This document shows positions 1 to 5,110 of a DNA stretch of 13,043 bases, piece after piece. Numbering within the stretch: the first letter of the stretch is position 1; the number at the start of each line of letters is the position of its first letter. The position numbers were made by a program, and so were the translations under genes. Source of the stretch: Pedobacter sp. UBA2067 (GTDB lineage Bacteria; Bacteroidota; Bacteroidia; Sphingobacteriales; Sphingobacteriaceae); assembly GCA_002333205.1 (NCBI GenBank), contig DDAD01000010.1:75300-88342 (forward strand), given 5' to 3'. The notes under the pieces are model-generated. The model saw nothing but the letters and a program-made list of their open reading frames with translations. It was not told where the DNA came from and ran no database searches.

Positions 1-2728
1 TCGACTTCATTTCCGGACCTAATTCTTTGGTTACTTCAGGGAACTTATCGAAAGAGAATACAGGCTCCTTAATCGCGAAGCCTTCAAGCTTGCGCTCAAT
101 AGTGAAGTCTATAAGTTTATTTACACCAAGCATTACCTTAGTGGCAATATTGATGTAAGGAACCTGGTAAGCCTTCGCAATGAAAGGAACGGTCCTTGAA
201 GCTCTTGGATTGGCTTCAATCACATATACTTTATTGTCTTTAACAGCGAACTGGATGTTCAGTAAACCTCGTACATTCAGCGCATGTGCAATCTTCTTGG
301 AATATGCTTCCATGTTTGCAACAACCTCTTCAGACAAGCTGAATGGCGGCAATACAGCGCTTGAATCACCAGAGTGAATACCTGCAGGCTCGATGTGCTC
401 CATCAATCCTACGATATGTACATCTTCACCATCGCAGATGGAGTCAGACTCGGTTTCTTCTGCACGATCAAGGAAGTGGTCAATCAGTACGCGGTTTCCT
501 GGAAGGTCACCAAGTAGCTTTACAACCGCTTTCTCCAGATCCTCATCGTTGATCACGATGCTCATACCCTGCCCACCCAGTACATAACTTGGACGTACCA
601 GTACCGGATAACCCACCTCGTTTGCTACTACAATTGCTTCTTCAGCATTTTCAGCAACACCGTATCTTGGATAAGGAATATCAAGTTCTTTTAACAGATC
701 AGAGAAACGACCGCGGTCTTCTGCAACATCCATGTCATTGTAAGAGGTACCGATGATCTTGATGCCATGCTCATGAAGCTTTTCAGCCATCTTAAGCGCA
801 GTCTGACCACCTAACTGAACGATTACCCCTTCTGGGTTTTCCAGGTCGATGATCTCGCGAACATGCTCCCAGAATACTGGCTCAAAGTATAATTTATCAG
901 CGATGTTGAAGTCTGTAGATACTGTTTCTGGATTACAGTTCACCATAATGGCTTCGTAACCACTTTCTTTCGCAGCAAGGATACCGTGTACACATGAATA
1001 ATCGAACTCAATACCTTGACCAATTCTGTTTGGTCCCGATCCAAGTACAATTACTTTCTTCTTATCAGAGCGGTGCGACTCGTTTTCTTCCTCGAAAGTA
1101 GAATAGTAGTAAGGTGTTTTAGCAGAGAACTCTGCTGCACAGGTATCTACCATCTTGTAAACACGCTTGATGCCTAAGGCATGTCTGCGGTCGTAAACTT
1201 CATCTTCAGTAACGTTACCCAACAAGTAAGCAATCTGAATATCAGAGAAGCCCTTCTGTTTAAGCGTTATGAAGAAATCTTTCGGTATGTTGTTTAAGGA
1301 ATATCTTTTTAATTCTGTTTCCAGCTGAACCAGCTCCTGGATTTGTGAAAGGAACCATTTATCAATTCTGGTTACCTTACGGATGGATTCCAATGGAACA
1401 CCCATGCTCATGGCATCCTTGATCAGGAATAAGCGGTTCCAGCTGGCATGCTCCAGACCGTACATGATCTCATCGATGCTGCGGTTATGTTTACCATCTG
1501 CACCCAATCCAGCTCTGCTGATCTCTAAACTCTGACATGCTTTCTGCAAAGCCTCAATAAAGGTGCGGCCGATTGCCATAACCTCACCTACAGATTTCAT
1601 CTGTAAGCCTAATTCCATGTTCGCACCTTTGAATTTATCGAAGTTCCAGCGAGGGATTTTAACGATTACATAGTCAAGGGTTGGCTCGAAGTAAGCGGAA
1701 GTCGTTTTAGTGATCTGATTTTCGATCTCATCAAGGTTGTAACCGATAGCCAGCTTGGAAGCAATCTTTGCAATTGGATAACCAGTTGCTTTACTTGCAA
1801 GCGCAGATGAACGGGAAACCCTTGGGTTAATCTCGATAGCGATGATCTCATCGTTTGCTGGATTAACAGAGAACTGTACGTTACAACCACCAGCAAAGGT
1901 TCCGATGGCACGCATCATTTTGATGGCCTGGTTACGCATATCCTGGTAGCAACGGTCGGATAAAGTCATTGCAGGAGCAACAGTGATCGAGTCTCCGGTG
2001 TGGATACCCATTGGGTCAAAGTTCTCGATAGAACAGATGATGATCACGTTGTCATTGCTGTCGCGCAAAAGCTCCAGCTCATATTCTTTCCAACCAAGTA
2101 CGGCTTGTTCTACCAGTACCTCATGGGTTGGAGAGGCTTCAAGACCACGTTTTAAAGCATGGTCAAATTCTTCTTTCTTGTGTACGAAACCACCTCCTGA
2201 ACCACCAAGGGTGTATGAAGGTCTGATTACTAAAGGATAGCCAATCTCTTGTGCAGCTTCTTTACCTTCAAGGAAAGAGTTAGCAATTCTCGAGTTTGCC
2301 ACACCAACACCGATGTCTACCATCAGCTGGCGGAAAGCTTCCCTGTTTTCAGTCTTCTCAATCGCCGCAACGTCTACACCAATTACCCGTACGCCGTATT
2401 TTTCCCAAACACCACGTTCTTCAGCCTCTTTACAAAGGTTTAACGCTGTTTGTCCACCCATAGTAGGCAATACTGCATCAATCTGCTGCTCCTTCAAAAT
2501 TTCTTCGATGGAATCAACAGTTAATGGCCTTAAGTAAATGTGGTCTGCAATGATCTCATCCGTCATGATTGTTGCCGGATTGGAGTTGATGATAGAAACG
2601 GAGATTCCTTCTTCTTTTAGAGAGAGGGCGGCTTGTGATCCTGAATAATCAAACTCACAGGCCTGACCAATAACAATAGGTCCTGAACCGATAATTAATA
2701 CTGAGCGTATGGAGGTGTCTCTAGGCAT
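1..2728 (-). CDS. carB: Carbamoyl-phosphate synthase large subunit (partial, C-terminus cut by window edge)
   Basis: CarB makes carbamoyl phosphate from bicarbonate, ATP and glutamine-derived ammonia (delivered by CarA) for pyrimidine and arginine synthesis in the cytoplasm. Reading the minus strand from the ATG at 2728-2726 gives MPRDTSIRSVLIIGSGPIV and then 909 open codons to the edge. The two homologous ATP-grasp halves are both visible. The first has GSGPIVIGQACEFDYSG near the start and EINPRVSRSSALASKATGYP around residue 300. The second opens with GSGPNRIGQGIEFDYSC and has EANPRASRTVPFIAKA near residue 860. The last residues read (LGPEMKS) align with the end of the second synthetase half, about 30 residues before the start of the C-terminal allosteric domain of the E. 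coli enzyme. Whether that domain is present lies outside the window. An exact -7 promoter match and a hairpin lie upstream. No carA is visible here. Confidence 0.97.
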   Translation of the reverse strand, partial: MPRDTSIRSVLIIGSGPIVIGQACEFDYSGSQAALSLKEEGISVSIINSNPATIMTDEIIADHIYLRPLTVDSIEEILKEQQIDAVLPTMGGQTALNLCKEAEERGVWEKYGVRVIGVDVAAIEKTENREAFRQLMVDIGVGVANSRIANSFLEGKEAAQEIGYPLVIRPSYTLGGSGGGFVHKKEEFDHALKRGLEASPTHEVLVEQAVLGWKEYELELLRDSNDNVIIICSIENFDPMGIHTGDSITVAPAMTLSDRCYQDMRNQAIKMMRAIGTFAGGCNVQFSVNPANDEIIAIEINPRVSRSSALASKATGYPIAKIASKLAIGYNLDEIENQITKTTSAYFEPTLDYVIVKIPRWNFDKFKGANMELGLQMKSVGEVMAIGRTFIEALQKACQSLEISRAGLGADGKHNRSIDEIMYGLEHASWNRLFLIKDAMSMGVPLESIRKVTRIDKWFLSQIQELVQLETELKRYSLNNIPKDFFITLKQKGFSDIQIAYLLGNVTEDEVYDRRHALGIKRVYKMVDTCAAEFSAKTPYYYSTFEEENESHRSDKKKVIVLGSGPNRIGQGIEFDYSCVHGILAAKESGYEAIMVNCNPETVSTDFNIADKLYFEPVFWEHVREIIDLENPEGVIVQLGGQTALKMAEKLHEHGIKIIGTSYNDMDVAEDRGRFSDLLKELDIPYPRYGVAENAEEAIVVANEVGYPVLVRPSYVLGGQGMSIVINDEDLEKAVVKLLGDLPGNRVLIDHFLDRAEETESDSICDGEDVHIVGLMEHIEPAGIHSGDSSAVLPPFSLSEEVVANMEAYSKKIAHALNVRGLLNIQFAVKDNKVYVIEANPRASRTVPFIAKAYQVPYINIATKVMLGVNKLIDFTIERKLEGFAIKEPVFSFDKFPEVTKELGPEMKS

Positions 2729-2778
2729 AATTGCGTTTAAATATGAAGCGACAGTTTCTATGCGAAATGAAGTAATAT

Positions 2779-2796
2779 CCCGACTATCCTGTCGGG
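2779..2796 (-). other. 5'-leader stem-loop upstream of carB
   Basis: A perfect 6-bp inverted repeat (CCCGAC / GTCGGG) with a 6-base loop sits in the carB leader, about 50 bases before the ATG. No T-run follows it on the minus strand, so it is not an intrinsic terminator. If transcription starts from the 2800-2807 element, this hairpin would lie at the very 5' end of the mRNA, where it could affect stability. Function unknown. Confidence 0.35.
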
Positions 2797-2799
2797 GTG

Positions 2800-2807
2800 C
2801 AAAGATA
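2800..2807 (-). promoter_or_regulatory. Candidate Bacteroidota -7 promoter element for carB
   Basis: The minus strand reads TATCTTTG, an exact match to the Bacteroidota -7 consensus TAnnTTTG, 71 bases before the carB ATG. I could not find a well-spaced -33 TTTG/TTG, so the match rests on the -7 box and on position. Transcription would start around 2792-2796, at the edge of the 2779-2796 hairpin. Confidence 0.45.
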
Positions 2808-2851
2808 CGGTTTAAACAGATACCATGCAGGATTTTTTCAAAACAATAGCA

Positions 2852-2882
2852 ACAAAAAAGACCACTCTGGTCAGGAGTGGCC
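2852..2882 (-). terminator. Intrinsic terminator after the 108-residue gene
   Basis: On the minus strand GGCCACTC (2882-2875) pairs with GAGTGGTC (2867-2860) through one G-U pair, giving an 8-bp stem with a 7-base loop. It is followed by six T residues (2859-2854). This is a good rho-independent terminator 28 bases after the stop of the small secreted protein, and it separates that gene from carB. Confidence 0.8.
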
Positions 2883-2909
2883 TCTAGGTTTAGGTTGATT
2901 GTTTATATA

Positions 2910-3236
2910 TTATTGTTGAAGTTTAATTTCGCCCATATCTGTTGTACTTCCTTCCACAACAGCCACGCCTTCGATGGGGGTGTCTTTAAATGGCGCTACA
3001 CCTTTGAACCAAACAGAATAAGTTCCCGGTTTTACCTTCGCGAGAAAGAATGTACCATCCGTAATTGGCGAACTTATCGTGTCCTTTCCGGAGATAGCCA
3101 TTACCATATTAGCACCTTCCGCTGGCACAACTGTACCTTTGATTGCACCTTCAAATACGCTTGTAAATGCAAATACAGCAGTAAGCGGAACAATACATGC
3201 TGCATATTTTAAAAAGCTCTTTGTCATGGTTGCCAT
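2910..3236 (-). CDS. Small exported carboxypeptidase-regulatory-like (Ig-fold) domain protein, function unknown
   Basis: The 108-residue product begins MATMTKSFLKYAACIVPL. A short basic start and a hydrophobic stretch (about residues 5-25) look like a signal peptide or single membrane anchor. The remainder resembles the carboxypeptidase regulatory-like domain, a beta-sandwich common on Bacteroidota surface proteins: it opens with GAIKGTVVPAEGA, has a central TDGTFFLAKVKPGTYSVWF (the usual GxFxxxxxxPGxYxV pattern), and ends GEIKLQQ. The domain fills the whole mature protein, so a catalytic role is unlikely. A second Met at residue 4 is an equally possible start, because neither has a Shine-Dalgarno site. 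The gene stands alone between its own terminator and a gene-poor region. No role can be assigned from its neighbours. Confidence 0.75.
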   Translation of the reverse strand: MATMTKSFLKYAACIVPLTAVFAFTSVFEGAIKGTVVPAEGANMVMAISGKDTISSPITDGTFFLAKVKPGTYSVWFKGVAPFKDTPIEGVAVVEGSTTDMGEIKLQQ

Positions 3237-3284
3237 TTTAAGTTCGACAAATAGACAACCTTCGTTCTAAATTGTTTTATTTTT

Positions 3285-3548
3285 TTATGCTAAATTTTTC
3301 TGCTTGTTACATTCAGCCCCCCTATTCGGCTGGAATTCAACACTGTGTAACATCGGCGTTTTTTGACAAAGCTGGGCCGTCATAACAACGTCATGAAACA
3401 CTGAACCCCGTATTTTACTGAGATTTATATATACTTCAATAATCACTTTTCCGTTTTGTTCATAAACATTGCCACTGGGAAATTTGGTTTTGTTTGACAT
3501 AGTACACTGCTTAATAAAATGCTTGGTAGCGAGCACTACCGAATACAT
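3285..3548 (-). CDS. Doubtful hypothetical ORF, 87 residues (or 71 from a second Met)
   Basis: An open frame runs from ATG 3548-3546 to TAA at 3287-3285. I recognise no family. The middle part (KVIIEVYINLSKIRG) could form a beta strand plus turn, but the C-terminal third is rich in Cys, Gln and Asn and looks unstructured. A shorter start (MSNKTKFPSG) is in frame at 3500. Neither start has a clear ribosome site or an exact TAnnTTTG box upstream, and the first start codon overlaps a promoter-like element on the other strand (3523-3551). A structured inverted repeat (3305-3352) lies inside the 3' end. It may be a lineage-specific small gene or a chance frame in an RNA-bearing spacer. Confidence 0.25.
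   Translation of the reverse strand: MYSVVLATKHFIKQCTMSNKTKFPSGNVYEQNGKVIIEVYINLSKIRGSVFHDVVMTAQLCQKTPMLHSVEFQPNRGAECNKQKNLA
3305..3352. repeat. Nested inverted repeat
   Basis: TGTTACA (3305-3311) is complementary to TGTAACA (3346-3352). Inside this pair, CAGCC (3314-3318) is complementary to GGCTG (3328-3332) around a 9-base loop, with flanking TT/AA able to extend it past a one-base bulge. The result could be a two-level stem in RNA from either strand or a protein-binding palindrome. No T-run follows, so it is not a terminator. Confidence 0.35.
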
Positions 3549-3551
3549 TTG
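3523..3551 (+). promoter_or_regulatory. Candidate promoter of the pnuC leader
   Basis: TTG at 3523-3525 and TACATTTG at 3544-3551 are separated by 18 bases, matching the Bacteroidota -33/-7 arrangement with an exact -7 box. Transcription would begin near 3556-3559, giving a leader of roughly 120 nt before the pnuC ATG at 3679 with an intrinsic terminator inside it. Confidence 0.5.
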
Positions 3552-3560
3552 ACTTAAAAC

Positions 3561-3578
3561 ATCCTCTTAATTGAGGGT
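3561..3578 (+). other. 5' hairpin of the pnuC leader
   Basis: ATCCTC (3561-3566) pairs with GAGGGT (3573-3578) through one G-U pair around the hexaloop TTAATT. It sits just after the predicted transcription start and before the terminator hairpin, so it is a candidate part of a regulatory leader RNA. It is short and could occur by chance. Confidence 0.35.
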
Positions 3579-3610
3579 ATTCTTCATAAATAGTTTGTTT
3601 GGTTTATTAT

Positions 3611-3645
3611 CCGGCAAGGAAAAGCTTTCCCTGCCGGATTTTTTG
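3611..3645 (+). terminator. Strong intrinsic terminator inside the pnuC leader
   Basis: CCGGCA-GGAAA and TTTCC-TGCCGG form a long GC-rich stem with small internal asymmetry and a very short loop, followed by ATTTTTTG. The T-run is only on the plus strand, so this terminates plus-strand transcription. No plus-strand protein gene lies upstream in the window, which leaves a leader attenuator for pnuC or the 3' end of a small RNA starting from the 3523-3551 promoter. Confidence 0.75.
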
Positions 3646-3675
3646 TTGCATTTCTATTTAGGATATTTACTTTTG
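3642..3675 (+). promoter_or_regulatory. Possible proximal promoter of pnuC
   Basis: TACTTTTG at 3668-3675 matches the -7 consensus exactly, and a TTTG at 3642-3645 lies 22 bases upstream within the terminator T-run. The -7 box ends only 3 bases before the pnuC ATG, so a transcript from it would be leaderless. It would bypass the upstream terminator. The area is AT-rich, so a chance match is possible. Confidence 0.35.
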
Positions 3676-3678
3676 ACC

Positions 3679-4302
3679 ATGCTGTTATTTGCTGATGCCC
3701 TGAAAGAAAGTTTCCTGCAATTCTTCACGCAAACCGGCTGGTTGGAATGGTGTGGTGTAATAACTGGCATACTTTGCGTCTGGCTGGCAGCAAAGAATAA
3801 CATTCTAAACTGGCCAATCGCCATCATCAGCGTCCTGATCTACATCGTCATCTTTTATGACGCCAAGCTGTATGCAGATATGGGTCTGCAGGTGTATTTC
3901 TTCATCATGAACGTTTACGGCTGGTACTTCTGGAGCAACAATAAAAACCAGAATGAAGCGAGCAGTCCTGTTTTATCCATTACCAAAAAAGAGATTATCC
4001 TGTCAATTCTAGCCGTCATTGCCTTTACTTACATCCTGGGCACGCTGTTGCACCGAAATACCGACGCTTCCTTCCCTTTCGTTGATAGCTTCTGCACGGC
4101 ATGCAGTCTGGTTGCACAGGTCTTCCTTGCCCGCAAGGTGATGGAGAACTGGCTGATCTGGATCTTCGTAGACATCATCTACGTAGGGGTTTACTTTTCA
4201 AAAGACCTTTATGCTACAGGCCTGATGTATGCCTTATACGTTTACATTGCCGCGGTTGGTTATACCGACTGGCGCAAAATTTACCGAACACAACATGATT
4301 AA
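3679..4302 (+). CDS. pnuC: PnuC-family vitamin transporter (nicotinamide riboside, or thiamine as PnuT)
   Basis: PnuC proteins are SWEET-like inner-membrane facilitators that pass nicotinamide riboside, thiamine or riboflavin down a gradient maintained by intracellular phosphorylation. The product (207 residues from ATG 3679, MLLFADALKESFLQFF) has about seven hydrophobic segments. It also shows family signatures: an early NILNWPIAIISVLIYIVIFYD block, VYGWYFW, and a C-terminal WLIWIFVDIIYVGVYF segment. An in-frame TTG at 3571 would add 36 residues, but that extension is translated straight through the terminator hairpin and does not resemble the family, so I chose the ATG. The gene overlaps the start of a NadR-type kinase by 8 bases, arguing for one operon. 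The next unit downstream carries a TPP riboswitch, so thiamine is a real alternative substrate. Family membership is firm; substrate is not. Confidence 0.9.
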   Translation: MLLFADALKESFLQFFTQTGWLEWCGVITGILCVWLAAKNNILNWPIAIISVLIYIVIFYDAKLYADMGLQVYFFIMNVYGWYFWSNNKNQNEASSPVLSITKKEIILSILAVIAFTYILGTLLHRNTDASFPFVDSFCTACSLVAQVFLARKVMENWLIWIFVDIIYVGVYFSKDLYATGLMYALYVYIAAVGYTDWRKIYRTQHD

Positions 4303-4813
4303 AAAGATAGCGATTGTAGGGCCGGAGAGTACAGGCAAATCAACCATGTCGCAGCAGCTGGCGAAACACTATAACACCCTCTGGGTAGCAGAATTCGCCA
4401 GATACTACTGTGCCGCACTTACGGAACCCTGCACCATGCAGGACGAGATCAACATGTTCCACGGGCAGGTTGCGCTGGAAGAGTCGGTGCTCGCAATGGC
4501 GGATAAAGACTTCATCTTTTGCGACACCACCTTTGTTACGGTAAAAATCTGGAGTGATGCCATGCTGGGCCGCACACCGCAGATCGTGCTGGATGCACTA
4601 CCAAAAAGAACCTACGACTTCTACCTGCTGATGAACATCGATCTGCCCTGGCAGGAAGACCCGCTTCGTGACTTCCCCGATCAGCGGGAACACTTCATGG
4701 AGGTTTGGCATAAAGAACTTCGGGCATTAAATGCCAACTACGTCGTTGTTAGCGGGATTGAAGACCGGTTTGACAATGCCCGCAAAGCTGTAGACCAGTT
4801 TTTAAATCAATAA
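4295..4813 (+). CDS. NadR-type P-loop nucleoside kinase (ribosylnicotinamide kinase-like), single domain
   Basis: The 172-residue product begins MIKKIAIVGPESTGKSTMSQ, with the Walker A motif at residues 9-16. It resembles the C-terminal ribosylnicotinamide kinase domain of NadR: AEFARYY after the P-loop (residues 32-38), FCDTTFVTVKIW with the Walker B-like Asp at 77, and NIDLPWQEDPLRDFPDQR (114-131), the conserved substrate and lid region. There is no helix-turn-helix and no adenylyltransferase domain, so it is the kinase module alone. An in-frame ATG at 4229 would add 22 residues read inside the pnuC end and is unlikely; ATG 4295 puts the P-loop at the normal place. It would phosphorylate the substrate brought in by PnuC and trap it. 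No terminator follows, so some read-through into the TPP leader is possible. A kinase acting on thiamine instead is speculative. Confidence 0.85.
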   Translation: MIKKIAIVGPESTGKSTMSQQLAKHYNTLWVAEFARYYCAALTEPCTMQDEINMFHGQVALEESVLAMADKDFIFCDTTFVTVKIWSDAMLGRTPQIVLDALPKRTYDFYLLMNIDLPWQEDPLRDFPDQREHFMEVWHKELRALNANYVVVSGIEDRFDNARKAVDQFLNQ

Positions 4814-4826
4814 ACACATTTAAGCA

Positions 4827-4889
4827 TCCGCAATCAAGCTAAGCTGCCGCCCATCACGTTAATGCACAACCAAATACTGCAGTTGCGGA
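4827..4889. repeat. Inverted repeat spanning the promoter spacer
   Basis: TCCGCAA (4827-4833) is perfectly complementary to TTGCGGA (4883-4889), with 49 bases between. The right arm overlaps the -33 TTG of the TPP-unit promoter. It could be a regulator-binding site or chance. The rest of the spacer after the kinase gene shows nothing else I can interpret, and in particular no T-tailed hairpin. Confidence 0.2.
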
Positions 4890-4914
4890 GTTCTTAAATA
4901 ATTTTATACATTTG
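4883..4914 (+). promoter_or_regulatory. Promoter of the TPP-riboswitch unit
   Basis: TTG at 4883-4885 and TACATTTG at 4907-4914, 21 bases apart, match the Bacteroidota -33/-7 consensus with an exact -7 box. Transcription would start around 4918-4922, right at the 5' edge of the TPP aptamer. That independent agreement makes this the best supported promoter in the window. Confidence 0.75.
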
Positions 4915-4918
4915 CCAC

Positions 4919-5047
4919 ATCAAAAAGGGGTGCCTTGTTTTGCTAAGAAACACAAAAACAGGCTGAGAACATACCCATTATAGCTGCTAACACAACCTGC
5001 CGCTATATGAACCTGATCCGGATAATGCCGGCGTAGGGATTGGAGTT
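4919..5047 (+). promoter_or_regulatory. TPP (THI-box) riboswitch aptamer
   Basis: This RNA binds thiamine pyrophosphate and represses the downstream genes when the vitamin is plentiful. The conserved THI-box blocks appear in order: GGGGTGCC (4927-4934), the pyrimidine-binding GGCTGAGA (4961-4968), ACCC (4973-4976), and the pyrophosphate-binding half ACCTGATCCGGATAATGCC with GCGTAGGGA (5011-5039). P1 can form between TCAA around 4920-4923 and TTGG at 5040-5043. The variable arm between ACCC and ACCTGAT is normal for the class. The aptamer lies in front of a TonB-dependent receptor and a ThiE-family gene, so the unit is under thiamine control. The switch may act on a following hairpin (5064-5085) or on translation of a mini-ORF whose ribosome site touches P1. 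Confidence 0.96.
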
Positions 5048-5098
5048 ATGGAGTTTAACTATACTGTAAGTACCCCTACTTACAGCAGGTTTTACTAA
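5048..5098 (+). other. Possible 16-residue leader ORF between riboswitch and receptor
   Basis: ATG at 5048 opens MEFNYTVSTPTYSRFY and ends at TAA 5096-5098, 12 bases before the TTG start of the receptor and in the same frame. A GGAG at 5042-5045, unusual in this window, sits next to the ATG (2-base gap, close for an optimal site) and overlaps the 3' strand of aptamer P1, so TPP binding could hide it. The ORF also runs through the 5064-5085 hairpin. Translation of this ORF is unproven; it may simply be leader RNA. Confidence 0.3.
5064..5094 (+). promoter_or_regulatory. Expression-platform hairpin of the TPP riboswitch
   Basis: CTGTAAGTA (5064-5072) and TACTTACAG (5077-5085) form a perfect 9-bp stem with a CCCC loop, followed by CAGGTTTTAC. 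The four-T stretch starts five bases after the stem, so it is a weak intrinsic terminator at best. It is the natural candidate for the switching element downstream of the aptamer. Confidence 0.6.
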
Positions 5099-5110
5099 AA
5101 ACGTTTAAAA

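Noticed and set aside
2877..3212. 111-residue plus-strand ORF opposite the small secreted protein
   Set aside because: Antisense shadow; the minus frame has a recognisable domain, a signal peptide and a terminator, while this product is rich in Cys, His and Ser with no family likeness.
3571..3678. TTG-started N-terminal extension of pnuC (36 residues)
   Set aside because: The extension reads through a terminator hairpin, does not look like a PnuC N-terminus, and an ATG at 3679 fits the family length.
4229..4294. Upstream in-frame ATG for the NadR-like kinase
   Set aside because: It lies within the pnuC 3' end; ATG 4295 places the P-loop at the normal distance from the N-terminus and gives the usual stop-start overlap.
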